This document shows, one piece after another, positions 42,233-50,914 of a DNA stretch of 64,000 nt. Both the position numbers and the translations under genes were made by a program. The notes under the pieces were generated by a model. It was not told the origin of the DNA and ran no database searches. It saw nothing but the letters and a program-made list of their open reading frames with translations. Position 1 is the first letter of the stretch. Each line of letters begins with the position of its first letter. Source of the DNA: an uncultured Oscillibacter sp. (GTDB taxonomy: Bacteria > Bacillota > Clostridia > Oscillospirales > Oscillospiraceae); assembly GCA_910583695.1 (NCBI GenBank), contig CAJTZL010000003.1, positions 37,871 through 101,870 on the forward strand, given 5' to 3'.

Positions 42233-42261
42233 ATTTTACCATAATCATTTCCTGCGCGCAA
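42233..42261 (-). promoter_or_regulatory. Promoter of the Fic gene
   Basis: TTGCGC (42256-42261), 17-bp spacer, TAAAAT (42233-42238) on the minus strand, ending 27 bp before the GTG start. Confidence 0.65.
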
Positions 42262-42407
42262 GGGTTCAACCGTCCCCGTGAAGCTGTCCTTAAAAGTCCC
42301 ATCAGATTTAAGCCTTTTGTAACAATCAGCACTGTATTGCTTAACAATTCTCCTGTATCTTAATACTTGCAAGAGACAAAACTTCTTTTCATCCAATCTT
42401 CCAAAAA

Positions 42408-42446
42408 CAAGCAGGGGGTCCGCTTTTCGGTGGACCCCCTGCCTGT
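42408..42446 (-). terminator. Terminator after the VWA operon
   Basis: CAAGCAGGGGGTCCGC / GTGGACCCCCTGCCTG around TTTTCG; T-run on both sides. The 42262-42407 stretch has no clear gene. Confidence 0.9.
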
Positions 42447-42480
42447 TTTTATTTCTTTCTGTGTGGACAACAATGTGGAA

Positions 42481-44061
42481 TCAAATCCGTGTGCTCACCA
42501 GTTCCCGTACAATATCCTCTCCCGCCAGCTCGCTGGTGCGGTAGATATTCTGGCAAAAGGCTTTCAAACTGAAGTCCATGCCAGGGCTGCCGCTGTCCAG
42601 CAGGACGCCGGTAATCGTAAAACGGCGTTCCGCCTGTTCTTTCCGCAGCTCCTCCAAGAAATCTTCCGGCATCTTGCACTCTCCATCGGAGATAAACACG
42701 ATATCAGCGTTCTCAAAGCCGTCTTCTTTCATGAGCCGCAGGGCCTCCCGCATAGGTGTTTCAAAATCGGTTCCGCCATTCAGGAATAGCTCTGCCGCCG
42801 CCATTTTGTCCTCTACAGTGTATGCGCCGGGACGGAACATATCTGTTTTGAAGTCACCCGGGTCGGAGAAATGGACCAGGGCAAAATTGCGCCCGCCGTC
42901 TGCCGCGATCTCCAGCAGCGTCAGCGTCACGGCCTTGCCCCAGGCGGCGAGGTCGCCTGCGGTGGAGATGGATTCGTCCAGGCAGCAGATGATATCCCCC
43001 ATGCCCTTGTAGATGGGTTCCCGGCGCTGGTACTGCTTGAGCTGCTTGCGCTGGTACTTTTGCAGGAACAGCGGCATAGTCTTGGGCGAAGCCAGCATAG
43101 CAAGCTCCGAGGTAAGGGACTTGGAAAGATCATTGCCCAGCTCCAGGGAATACTTCTCCCCGCGGCCATATGTGTAGCCGTTCCGCTTGCCCTGAGCGAA
43201 AATCTCCCGGAACCGGCCCAGGTACTTGGCAATGTTTTTCAAAGCATCACTCTTTCGTACCTTTGCCAAAAGTTCCTCGTTTACCTCATTCCGCTCCAGA
43301 TTACCAGGTTCATCACTCCAGGCTCCGATGATGGCCTGGACCTCCTCCGCCTTCTCCGTCGCGGACTGGACCGCCTGGGCCACAAGGGCGGAAATCACGT
43401 CCTGGTTCCCGGCGGTGCTGGCGTCGATCATCTTGCCCACAGCCTCCACCTGGCGGCGTTTGCTCTCCACCTGATTCGCCGCTTTGATGGCCGCCTGCTC
43501 CAGTTCCTTGCTGTGATCCGGGGCGTGCCGAATCATATCCAGCAGTCCGGAGAGCTTTTCTTGGGCCTGCCGCCTCGCATTTTCCAGCTTTTCCAGAGTG
43601 TTCAGGCTGCCCTTATCCCCGCCGATATCGGAGAGAAGTCCGTCCAGCTCCCCGGCGGTTTTGGCAATGAACTCCGCCGCCGCCTCATAGGCGGGCAGCT
43701 CGCGGCCTTCGCAGACGCTTTTCAGCGTGGGATAGTCTTCACTTTGAGTCACATGGTCCAGGATGGGCGCGTTGAATTTCCGCGCCGCTGCGGACAGCAT
43801 ATCCTCCTGGTTTTTCCGGGGCATCAGGGAATAGAAGGACTGAAAAATATCCCGGGAGAGGGCCGGAAAGGAGTGCAGCTGCTTTTCCGCCGTCTGTTCG
43901 ATCTGATCCAGGTCGCTGTCGCCGCTCCGGAGGTCGCCGTAAATGCTGTCCTCCAGCTTTGTAGAACGCAGAACCCGGTCAAGGGCGGCCTCCTTCGGAG
44001 GTGCAGCGGCCGCCCAGGGGGACCGGAGAACATCGTCAATGGTACGGTAGGGCTTTCTCAT
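42481..44061 (-). CDS. VWA-domain protein (ViaA-like)
   Basis: 526 residues. Residues 1-350 are helical (coiled-coil region 150-240). The C-terminal VWA domain has MIDAS motif DESIS at 362-366 in ICCLDESISTAGDLA, the Thr in NGGTDFETPM and FISDGE. Together with the MoxR-type AAA ATPase at 49256 this looks like a RavA-ViaA pair, which in E. coli acts on respiratory complexes and in other bacteria on metal insertion or membrane stress. ATG start overlaps the stop of the small upstream gene (ATGA). Confidence 0.82.
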   Translation of the reverse strand: MRKPYRTIDDVLRSPWAAAAPPKEAALDRVLRSTKLEDSIYGDLRSGDSDLDQIEQTAEKQLHSFPALSRDIFQSFYSLMPRKNQEDMLSAAARKFNAPILDHVTQSEDYPTLKSVCEGRELPAYEAAAEFIAKTAGELDGLLSDIGGDKGSLNTLEKLENARRQAQEKLSGLLDMIRHAPDHSKELEQAAIKAANQVESKRRQVEAVGKMIDASTAGNQDVISALVAQAVQSATEKAEEVQAIIGAWSDEPGNLERNEVNEELLAKVRKSDALKNIAKYLGRFREIFAQGKRNGYTYGRGEKYSLELGNDLSKSLTSELAMLASPKTMPLFLQKYQRKQLKQYQRREPIYKGMGDIICCLDESISTAGDLAAWGKAVTLTLLEIAADGGRNFALVHFSDPGDFKTDMFRPGAYTVEDKMAAAELFLNGGTDFETPMREALRLMKEDGFENADIVFISDGECKMPEDFLEELRKEQAERRFTITGVLLDSGSPGMDFSLKAFCQNIYRTSELAGEDIVRELVSTRI

Positions 44062-44237
44062 TTGCTGTTACCTCCTTTTGTCCGATAGCTGTCCATCCAG
44101 GCCCGCAGAATCTCGCTGGCCCGCTGGGGATCATGGGCCAGTTCTGGGAACTCCCGCTGTAAGTATGGCCTTGCGCCATACATATTTGTTACACTGCTGT
44201 GGCGCAGTTCTTCCAAATAAGCAAAATACTTTTTCAT
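44058..44237 (-). CDS. Small conserved element protein upstream of the VWA gene
   Basis: 59 residues: MKKYFAYLEELRHSSVTNMY, GARPYLQREFPELAHDPQRA, then SEILRAWMDSYRTKGGNSK. AAAGGG lies ten bases upstream of the ATG, and the stop overlaps the VWA start. I recall similar short proteins in vanB-type and other Firmicutes elements; the function is unknown. Confidence 0.75.
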   Translation of the reverse strand: MKKYFAYLEELRHSSVTNMYGARPYLQREFPELAHDPQRASEILRAWMDSYRTKGGNSK

Positions 44238-44273
44238 GAGAATTTTACCCTTTCAAAAATTCCGGATTCCGTT

Positions 44274-44540
44274 TCATTTGAAAAGTTTGCGTGAATCAAA
44301 GTATACGACCTTCCCATCAGATGTCTCACGCGCAGCCGACCAATGAAACGCACTTCTTGCAATCCCAGACAGAAATTTACGCATTCCCAGAACTTCAATT
44401 GCCTGTTTACGGCTGATCCGGCAATTTTCCAGCTCATAGGATGTTTTGTCTGCTCTGAGTGCTTCTTCGATCTGCCCAAAATCCTGATCTTTAAATCCCC
44501 AGGAGTGCAGCAGTTCTTTGTCCTCTTTGCTCAATCGCAT
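44274..44540 (-). CDS. Small conserved element protein
   Basis: 88 residues; ATG 44540 with GGAGA seven bases upstream. Helical, charged (RLSKEDKELLHSWGFKDQDFGQIEEALRADKTSYELENCRISRKQAIEVLGMRKFLSGIARSAFHWSAARE). I recall similar proteins in Clostridia elements. Lies between the PP-loop enzyme and the 59-residue protein. Function not known. Confidence 0.65.
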   Translation of the reverse strand: MRLSKEDKELLHSWGFKDQDFGQIEEALRADKTSYELENCRISRKQAIEVLGMRKFLSGIARSAFHWSAARETSDGKVVYFDSRKLFK

Positions 44541-44557
44541 CCGCCATTCTCCTTTTT

Positions 44558-45979
44558 TCAGCACGGTCCGCCAGCGGCGCCGTGAAAGGCCCCGGCGGGC
44601 ATCGTCCATTCCTGCCGCTCCACATCTGCCACGGAAAACTCTCCGCTGGTCAGCTGATACAACGTTCGCGGATCGTCGTGGCAGACACAGCTTTTTGCAT
44701 TGCCGACATACTCCGCTAATGTCTTTTTGTTGTCCAGGGTAAAACCCAGGATTCGTTCGTCCTCCTCCACCTCGGCAAACCGCTCCGGGAACAGCTCCCG
44801 GATTCCGGCCCAATGAGCGGGCAGGCTGAAAATGCACATCATACAGGAACAGCGGTTCCAGCCAGCGGCGTAACAGGGGTGAGGCGTGATATGCCAGCGT
44901 TTGATGATGTTCCAGACCTGAGCTTCATCCCAGTCAATGACGCTGCGCCATTGGTGGACCAGCCGGTGAGCCTTTGCCGTGGCATTGGTGCGGTGAATCT
45001 CCATCTCATTGTACTTAGCCCGTCCGGCGCTCTCCTGGCGGCGTTCGCCGGAAACGACCAGAATCTTGACATCCTGCGCAAGTGCATCAATATCTGTGTA
45101 GAGCTTGCTCTCCACCTGGGCCTTCAGAGAACCGGAACACCAACGGCCTTGGTGGCAGCTGGACTTTGCCGGAAACTTCAGGCGCTGGCCGTCTGCTTTC
45201 AGTTCGTCCAAATTTCGGATGAGGCTGTCCCCCACTTTCCGCTTGAGGTTGGGACTGCAAAAGCGGCCATTGGCTATGGAGCCTTTGAATGGGAACCTTT
45301 GACTGTTCCCCATAGATTTCAGTTCCTCCATATCCAAGTTCCGAATCACCGTGTCCGCCACCATGATTTTAAGGATGGAACTGCACCAGCGGGTCGCGAG
45401 GTTTCCACTTTTTGCAGGAAACTTCATGCGGTGTCCCATGTGCTCCAATTCCTCCCGCTCCAAATCGCTTAGAATCTTTTCTCGGAGCTGGGCGGAGCGG
45501 ACCTGTTTTTCTGACAGCGGGCATTCCAGCGTTTCGCCGCTGAACGGGTCTGTGTACTGAATGGGCCAGCTTGCGCCTATGCGGTACACCTCGCCCCAGA
45601 AGCCGTTGACGCGCCAGGATACCCGCAGGGTAATCTCCAGGTATTCCGCCACGGCCCGAACGTAGTTCTGCGTCACAGGCCAGTCCATTTTTCGGGTAGG
45701 ATGTCCGCCGTCGATATCATGGTGCCAAAGCTCCATTTTCTCCCGGGGTACGCCCCGTTCCAGCAGGTCTAACGCGCAGGCGAGACTGTCCTTTCCGCCG
45801 GAAAACAGGACGATAATCTTATCATATTCCTCCAGTGGCAGGAGGCGATCCAGGCAGATAGACTCCATATGGGCCGAATCCTTTCGCCCAGGCAGCGCCG
45901 GAGCTTGGCCGACACCGCTGCCATAGACAGCGCGGGCAGGCGGAGCCGGCGGCTGGAATAACGTCAATTGTTCGTACAT
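44558..45979 (-). CDS. PAPS-reductase-family PP-loop enzyme with triplicated cysteine motif
   Basis: 473 residues; ATG 45979, GGAGGT... upstream. PP-loop at 58-65 (LFSGGKDSLA), so it should bind ATP or a nucleotide, as in PAPS reductase, DndC and tRNA-thiolation enzymes. Residues 186-298 are three tandem copies of a ~41-residue unit: KFPAKSGNLATRWCSSILK, RFPFKGSIANGRFCSPNLK and KFPAKSSCHQGRWCSGSLK, with Cys199, Cys241 and Cys281. Usual members carry this RWC...LK block once. A C-terminal Cys cluster (C369, C377, C379, C382) could hold an iron-sulfur cluster. No dnd or other phosphorothioation genes seen nearby. Confidence 0.82.
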   Translation of the reverse strand: MYEQLTLFQPPAPPARAVYGSGVGQAPALPGRKDSAHMESICLDRLLPLEEYDKIIVLFSGGKDSLACALDLLERGVPREKMELWHHDIDGGHPTRKMDWPVTQNYVRAVAEYLEITLRVSWRVNGFWGEVYRIGASWPIQYTDPFSGETLECPLSEKQVRSAQLREKILSDLEREELEHMGHRMKFPAKSGNLATRWCSSILKIMVADTVIRNLDMEELKSMGNSQRFPFKGSIANGRFCSPNLKRKVGDSLIRNLDELKADGQRLKFPAKSSCHQGRWCSGSLKAQVESKLYTDIDALAQDVKILVVSGERRQESAGRAKYNEMEIHRTNATAKAHRLVHQWRSVIDWDEAQVWNIIKRWHITPHPCYAAGWNRCSCMMCIFSLPAHWAGIRELFPERFAEVEEDERILGFTLDNKKTLAEYVGNAKSCVCHDDPRTLYQLTSGEFSVADVERQEWTMPAGAFHGAAGGPC

Positions 45980-46089
45980 AACACCTCCATGTACAGAAAA
46001 AAGAATCGAGGCGGCACATATGTACCGCTTCGATTCGTAAGTTCGGATGGGACCCAGCAAAAGAACTGAATCTCCTCCACGTAAAAGCG

Positions 46090-46518
46090 TTAGGCGAAGT
46101 AAATCATTCCGCCGCTGTCATAGTGCATTTCCTGTCCCTGGATTTTCAGGAGAATCCGGTAGGCTTCCCGCAGACGCTCCAGATCAAAATACCCAAAATG
46201 ACAGTCCTCCCAAGGGATACCCAACTGCTTCGACAGCCAGAGATAAAGGTCCCGGCGTTTCTTCTGTGCCTTCGGTTTTCCCCGCCAAAACGGGTCAAAC
46301 AGCTCATGACACAGCTTCTTGCCCTTTCGCATACGGGGACTCGCCAGAAGTCCCAGAGCTTCTTTGGGCCACGGCTTATGGGTACCGACAAACGCGCCGC
46401 ATTTTGTGCAGAGATAGCATCGACCGCTGCCGTACTCTTGCCCGTAAATCACCGCGTTGCTGGTGTACAGGACAGCGCCTCCGCATAGGTTACAGGTTTT
46501 CGGGTACTTGTCAATCAT
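46090..46518 (-). CDS. DUF3268-type zinc-finger protein, copy A
   Basis: 142 residues from ATG 46518 (the longer frame overlaps the gene upstream). Zinc ribbon TCNLCGGAVLYTSNAVIYG...RCYLCTKCGAFVGTHKPWPKEALGLLA, then a helical part with HELFDPFWRGKPKAQKKRRDLYLWLSKQLGI and CHFGYFDLERLREA. DUF3268 proteins recur in phages and elements; function unknown. A second copy is at 53206. Confidence 0.78.
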   Translation of the reverse strand: MIDKYPKTCNLCGGAVLYTSNAVIYGQEYGSGRCYLCTKCGAFVGTHKPWPKEALGLLASPRMRKGKKLCHELFDPFWRGKPKAQKKRRDLYLWLSKQLGIPWEDCHFGYFDLERLREAYRILLKIQGQEMHYDSGGMIYFA

Positions 46519-46810
46519 ACGCACTCTGGATGGCCGCAATGTCCTTGGAAAACTCCGCTTCCGTTTTCTGGTGGAATGCGAGCAATTGGCGGACCCGCGC
46601 CTGAGTCTCCTGGGAAATATCATCCGGCCACTTGCCGGCACAGGCAATGTAGGCGGCCATAAAATTGTACGGTTCCGCTCCCGCCGAAAGGCATTTTTGG
46701 CAGTAGGCGTGGCTTATGGGTCCCATAGTTGAGGCGCAGACGGCAACCTTAGTTTTTCTCCCGCACACGTCGCAGGTCCCAGGACGCGCGCATTTCTCAA
46801 AATCGATCAT
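46511..46810 (-). CDS. Small zinc-finger-like element protein
   Basis: 99 residues from ATG 46810. Four cysteines in CDVCGRKTKVAVCASTMGPISHAYCQKC suggest a zinc-binding fold. The C-terminal half is helical. It overlaps both neighbours by a few bases. Not recognised. Confidence 0.6.
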   Translation of the reverse strand: MIDFEKCARPGTCDVCGRKTKVAVCASTMGPISHAYCQKCLSAGAEPYNFMAAYIACAGKWPDDISQETQARVRQLLAFHQKTEAEFSKDIAAIQSAYD

Positions 46811-47204
46811 ATATACCAAGTATCCTTTCTTTTACATTGATGCAGAATTTAAGTAAAGTTTCGGGAAAAGCAAAGCATTGCCTTTGCGTCCGCACCGCTT
46901 TATCATCCCAATACTCCGAAGCGCCAACTTTCCTGGGCCGTGTCTTAAATGCCTCGATCCAATCCGGAAGGCTTTCATTCACAGCGTCGAAAGACAACCC
47001 CCATTCTTCGCAGGCCGCTACGGCGTCCAAAAGAAGCTGATTTTCCCGGCAGGTCCACAAAATTAAACCGGCTCCGGCTTGCTGTTCCCGTTTGGCCCGT
47101 TTGATTATAGACCAATTTGGCATTCCAATCTCCGGGAAGGCGTCGGTGCATAAGCATCCATCAAAATCAATGGCAATCGCCTTTCGCAATAACGTGTTGC
47201 ACAT
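46797..47204 (-). CDS. HAD-superfamily phosphatase-like protein
   Basis: 135 residues. HAD motif I is AIAIDFDGCLC (DxD), motif II GLILWTCRENQLLLDA, and WDDKA near the end may be motif IV. Similar short HADs occur in phages and elements and are thought to be nucleotide or protein phosphatases. ATG after GAAAGGAAAAACTTT. Overlaps the 46511 gene. Confidence 0.8.
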   Translation of the reverse strand: MCNTLLRKAIAIDFDGCLCTDAFPEIGMPNWSIIKRAKREQQAGAGLILWTCRENQLLLDAVAACEEWGLSFDAVNESLPDWIEAFKTRPRKVGASEYWDDKAVRTQRQCFAFPETLLKFCINVKERILGIYDRF

Positions 47205-47282
47205 AAAGTTTTTCCTTTCAACTGTGAAAACAATAGAGATTCCACCGACTACCTTTTGGCTATCTGCCGGACATATGCCTCC

Positions 47283-47975
47283 TTACTCAAGCCAGGCTCG
47301 TTGAGGCAAACAGTTCAAGAGGCGGTCAAAGTGCTTTGTCTCCTCATACCAGTGGTAAAAGTGGCAGGCATCCGCCGCCTCGTAGGCTGTAGATATCTCC
47401 TTGATGGTATCCAGCAAGGAGGTGTTCGTATCCCGGAGAATGTCAAAGGTGGTCTTCAGGTAGTCGTAGGACTGCCGCAGATCCAGAAAGGAAACCAGGA
47501 TACCCATGCTTTGGCCAATAGCGGAAAGCATATTCGCCTTGGTCATCCGCATCAGACGCTTTCCAGCTTCCGTACAGGCCAAATCCTGTTCATAAGCGGT
47601 AAGAGAAGAATAATCCTCCTCGTCCATATCAAAGCCCACGATACGGTAGCGGTTTCCAATCAACGCCACCGTGCAGTCGTTGTAGGTCCGCCAAATATCG
47701 TCTTCAAACTCGCCAAGCTCGTAAAAAAGGCGGCTCAAGTGGTCCGCCTTAGCCTCCAGGTCCGCAAAAGCCACCCGAAACTCATAGGCGTCCTCTTCGT
47801 CGCCGTCCAGGGCGTTCAGGAGTGTGTCGTCATCCTGGTCCGTAAACCAGTGAATATCGGAACATGCCTCCTGAATCGCCTCCAGTTCCTGTATCAAATA
47901 TTCATCACCCATGGAGGCCAGCGCGGGCCGCTTGTAGCGCATGTTCCTGGTCCGCTCGGCTCTGGTCGGGCTCAT
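47283..47975 (-). CDS. Element protein of unknown function
   Basis: 230 residues, acidic and helical (ALDGDEEDAYEFRVAFADLEAKADHLSRLFYELGEFEDDIW), starting at ATG 47975, which overlaps the upstream stop (ATGA). No known motif. The helical, leucine-rich middle could dimerise. Confidence 0.6.
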   Translation of the reverse strand: MSPTRAERTRNMRYKRPALASMGDEYLIQELEAIQEACSDIHWFTDQDDDTLLNALDGDEEDAYEFRVAFADLEAKADHLSRLFYELGEFEDDIWRTYNDCTVALIGNRYRIVGFDMDEEDYSSLTAYEQDLACTEAGKRLMRMTKANMLSAIGQSMGILVSFLDLRQSYDYLKTTFDILRDTNTSLLDTIKEISTAYEAADACHFYHWYEETKHFDRLLNCLPQRAWLE

Positions 47976-48406
47976 GTCGCTGCCTCCGCCTTTGTAAAGG
48001 CGTTCAGATACATGTTGTAGTCCTGCTTACGGGTGATGAGCCTGATCCAGAAATCGCAGCTCTTGCCCTCTAAGTAAAAGTTATACTCCTGCCGGAACTG
48101 CCGGTCCACACAGGCTTCCGGGTGTGCTTCGCAGAACCGGGTCAGGGTGGACAGGTCTTTCAGCGCATCCGCAGCAGTCAAAGCGTCATAGGTCTGGTCA
48201 ATTTCCGCTTTGATCTCCTCGGTGGCCAAAACCGGGTGACAGGGCCAGACGGTGTTCCACCAGCGGTGCCCATCATAGTCGGCACGGATGTGTCCAATTT
48301 TTCTGCGGGGTACATTCGAAAATCCGTCCTCGCCCCGCTCCAAATCCTCAAACACATGGGGAAAGGGACACTCCGTTTTCAGGCGTCCCAGGATAGGATT
48401 CTTCAT
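47972..48406 (-). CDS. Element protein of unknown function
   Basis: 144 residues; Trp-rich segment HRWWNTVWPCHPVLATEEIKAEIDQTYDALTAADALKDLSTLTRFCEAHPEACVDRQFRQEYNFYLEG. Not recognised. Coupled to the 47283 gene; transcribed with SSB further upstream. Confidence 0.58.
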   Translation of the reverse strand: MKNPILGRLKTECPFPHVFEDLERGEDGFSNVPRRKIGHIRADYDGHRWWNTVWPCHPVLATEEIKAEIDQTYDALTAADALKDLSTLTRFCEAHPEACVDRQFRQEYNFYLEGKSCDFWIRLITRKQDYNMYLNAFTKAEAAT

Positions 48407-48418
48407 GCGATTCTCCTT

Positions 48419-48613
48419 TTAATAATTTCTGTATTTCCCAAAGTTCAATTCATGGATAACTCCCTCGATTTTCTTATCATCATCCCAACGCAGGTAGTAG
48501 CTGGGGCTCCCTGGGGCGTTGCGGATGGTGACACGCACCTCGCCGTTCTCCGACATAAACAGGATGGAACGCCGCCGGGCGCAGACCATCGCCAAATTAC
48601 CAAGCTGCTTCAT
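48419..48613 (-). CDS. Small element protein
   Basis: 64 residues with beta-rich sequence MSENGEVRVTIRNAPGSPSYYLRWDDDKKIEGVIHELNFGKYRNY; ribosome site AAGGAGACC. Unknown function; I believe similar small proteins occur in related elements. Confidence 0.6.
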   Translation of the reverse strand: MKQLGNLAMVCARRRSILFMSENGEVRVTIRNAPGSPSYYLRWDDDKKIEGVIHELNFGKYRNY

Positions 48614-48797
48614 TTACATGGTCTCCTTCTTTAAATCTAATCTGCAATCCGCATTTCTCAACACGGATCAACCTCTTACCTGAGAGCGGCCGCAGGAGAG
48701 CGGCGCAAAGCGCAGGTTCATAAAGATATCGTTTTTCAAACTCAGAGCCTCCCTGTTATCGGCGGCGGGAGGAAAAATCCCCCCGCCGCGCTGTTCT
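48614..48797 (-). other. Intergenic region below ssb with a GC-rich hairpin
   Basis: No gene seen. GCGGCGGGAGG / CCCCCCGCCGC at 48762-48789 forms a stable stem directly after the ssb stop, without a T-run: possibly an mRNA-stabilising or partial termination structure. Confidence 0.5.
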
Positions 48798-49232
48798 TTA
48801 GAACGGCAAATTGCCGTCCTCTTCTTCCAGGTCTCCAAAGTTAGGCTGGAAGCCTTCCGGAAAATTTCCGAAGCCGCCGCTGGGCGGAGCCGAAGCATCC
48901 TGCTCCTCCTTGGGCCTGGAATCACCAAAATACACGTTGTCCGCAACGATCTCCGCGCTGCGGCGCTTGCCGCCCTCCCGGTCAGTCCAATTCCGGATTT
49001 GCAATCGCCCCTCTACAACCGCCATGCGGCCCTTGGCGAAATACTTGCTTACAAACTCCGCCGTGGAGCGCCAGGCCACCACGTCGATGAAATCCGTTTC
49101 CCTCTCGCCGTCCTGGGACTTGAAGTCCCGGTCACAGGCGACGGAGAAAGACGTGACGGCGGTGCCGCTCTGGGTGCGGCGAAGCTCCGGATCGTGGGTC
49201 AGGCGGCCCATGAGGATGATCTTGTTCAACAT
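48798..49232 (-). CDS. ssb: Single-stranded DNA-binding protein
   Basis: 144 residues. OB-fold with KIILMGRLTHDPELRRTQSGTAVTSFSVACDRDF, ETDFIDVVAWRSTAEFVSKYFAKG and VEGRLQIRNW; Gly-rich linker; acidic tail DLEEEDGNLPF as for partner binding. It coats ssDNA during replication and conjugal transfer and would be the substrate partner for the Rad52 protein in this array. Confidence 0.95.
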   Translation of the reverse strand: MLNKIILMGRLTHDPELRRTQSGTAVTSFSVACDRDFKSQDGERETDFIDVVAWRSTAEFVSKYFAKGRMAVVEGRLQIRNWTDREGGKRRSAEIVADNVYFGDSRPKEEQDASAPPSGGFGNFPEGFQPNFGDLEEEDGNLPF

Positions 49233-49255
49233 ATGTTTTTCCTCCTGATCTCTTC

Positions 49256-50617
49256 TTATTGCATAGCCGCCATCTGCTCTAACGGCACATGCGTAAAGTT
49301 GACGGCTTCATGAGCCTGCTTGTTGATCTGCTCCAGGCCCGTCAGCAGTCCGTCTGTCAAAGCCCGTTCGCTGTCAGACTGGGCGGCATTCGCCAAATCC
49401 TGCTGCATCCCATAGAGCCGGATCAACTCGCCGCGCAGTTTGATAAGGGCGCGGCTGCCCGCTTTCGGTTTGGAGGCGTCCTGCCTTGCGGCGTCAAATT
49501 CCTCCTGGGCTTCCACTGCCATGGCGCGGATACCGTTTACCTTGTCCGACATGGGATTGACGCACATGCGGTTCAGCGTGGATTCCACCACGGCCCGGTC
49601 CCCCGGCTTCTGCCAAAGGTAGTTTTTCAGCGTCAGGAGGTCCTTGGACTCCACGGCAGCATGGCCGGAGAGCCACGCTTTGGCCTGGGCGATAGGGTAG
49701 TAGTTCAGATACTTTCGATCAGACACCGGGATACCGCTCTTGCGAAGTTCGCAGAGGATATCGTCCGCCAGTTCATTAACGGAATCCGGCACCGGAATGC
49801 CCGACACCTGTCCCTGCATCTCCTTCAGCTCCTCTAGGGTGAAGGAGGCGGCAATCTGCCGGCTGCTCCCAGCCTGCTTGTCCCGCAGGACCGCAAGACG
49901 TTTGACCCGGTCGGAGATGTTCTCCGTCACCACCTTCAGCTCCAGGCGGTCGTACAGGGCCTCCAGAATCTTCTCCTGGGGGTCCGCGAAATTCGGGATC
50001 TCATTGGACGCCGCGAAGAAAGAGATCGTGGGGATGTGGTATGTACGGCCCTCGTTGGTGTACTTGCGCTCGTTCAGCGCCGTCAGGAGGGAGTTCAGCA
50101 CACCGTCATTGGCCTTGAAGCACTCATCCAGGAAGCAAATATCCGCCTCGGGAATTTTCCCGGCGGTGTTGACCTTGGGCTCACCGCCGTAAAGCTCACC
50201 CAGTGCCTTCCGCTGGCGCTCAATCTGCTCAGGAAGGTCGCCGGCACTCTGCCCGCTGGCAAGCCGCGCTTTCAGCCTGCCGCACATCTCCTGATACTGA
50301 GGATTCTTCTCCAGCACATCTCGGGGCACAGACCCGGGGATCAGACTGGAGAGGTCGATGCGGCCAAAAAGCTGCTCCTCATCCGTCTGCTTGGAGAGCA
50401 GGCGCTCAAACTGCCTCGCACCAGTAATCCGGCTGCGGAAGGCGTTGATGGCATAGCTCTTGGCCTGGCCCGGCGCGCCAAGCAGAAACAGGTTTTTCCG
50501 GGTCAGCAGGGCAATGGCGATCAGCTCCACCAGCTCCTCACGCTCCGCCACCTGGGCGTTGACGTCGGCCATGACGGCCAGCATTTTGTCCCGCAAGGGG
50601 GTTTGGTTCGTAGACAT
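49256..50617 (-). CDS. MoxR/RavA-type AAA+ ATPase
   Basis: 453 residues. Walker A FLLGAPGQAKS (GxxGxxKS) near 47-54, Walker B ADICFLDECFKAN near 158, sensor 1 FFAASNEI, arginine-containing EALYDRLELKV. It matches RavA-like MoxR ATPases, which work with VWA proteins such as the one at 42481. The C-terminal ~120 residues (KAGSRALIKLRGELIRLYGMQQDLANAAQ) form a helical region. Transcribed with ssb. Confidence 0.9.
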   Translation of the reverse strand: MSTNQTPLRDKMLAVMADVNAQVAEREELVELIAIALLTRKNLFLLGAPGQAKSYAINAFRSRITGARQFERLLSKQTDEEQLFGRIDLSSLIPGSVPRDVLEKNPQYQEMCGRLKARLASGQSAGDLPEQIERQRKALGELYGGEPKVNTAGKIPEADICFLDECFKANDGVLNSLLTALNERKYTNEGRTYHIPTISFFAASNEIPNFADPQEKILEALYDRLELKVVTENISDRVKRLAVLRDKQAGSSRQIAASFTLEELKEMQGQVSGIPVPDSVNELADDILCELRKSGIPVSDRKYLNYYPIAQAKAWLSGHAAVESKDLLTLKNYLWQKPGDRAVVESTLNRMCVNPMSDKVNGIRAMAVEAQEEFDAARQDASKPKAGSRALIKLRGELIRLYGMQQDLANAAQSDSERALTDGLLTGLEQINKQAHEAVNFTHVPLEQMAAMQ

Positions 50618-50629
50618 AGCAATTTCCTT

Positions 50630-50914
50630 TCATTCATCAATTTGGAACACAAAGCATTCCAGATGTTCTACATCGTCCCGCTCAGGAAATAATTCTCCCG
50701 GCGTCATTTCGTTATAGGCTTCGATCAAAGCGATATGCTCACGCTCCGCCAGCCAGTCCCGGGAGCTGCCCCCCAGAAAGCGGTAGTGCTGCACCTGAAC
50801 AGAGAGGCCGTTCAGGCCAAACGAGCGAACTTCGGCGTAACGCTCCTCGGTTTTCAGCAGCTCCCGCATGTCATACTCATCCGGGTGCCCGCTTTCATAG
50901 AGAAGCATGTTCAT
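50630..50914 (-). CDS. Element protein of unknown function
   Basis: 94 residues from ATG 50914 (GGAGGGACGGC upstream). Contains MLLYESGHPDEYDMRELLKTEERYAEVRSFGLNGLSVQVQHYRFLGGSSRDWLAEREHIALIEAYNEMTPGELFPERDDVEHLE. Acidic; not recognised. Confidence 0.58.
   Translation of the reverse strand: MNMLLYESGHPDEYDMRELLKTEERYAEVRSFGLNGLSVQVQHYRFLGGSSRDWLAEREHIALIEAYNEMTPGELFPERDDVEHLECFVFQIDE

Noticed and set aside
42196..42396. 66-residue minus-strand frame upstream of fic
   Set aside because: Overlaps the fic promoter and ribosome site; no ribosome site of its own.
48668..48946. 92-residue minus-strand frame overlapping ssb
   Set aside because: Overlaps ssb in another frame; no ribosome site.
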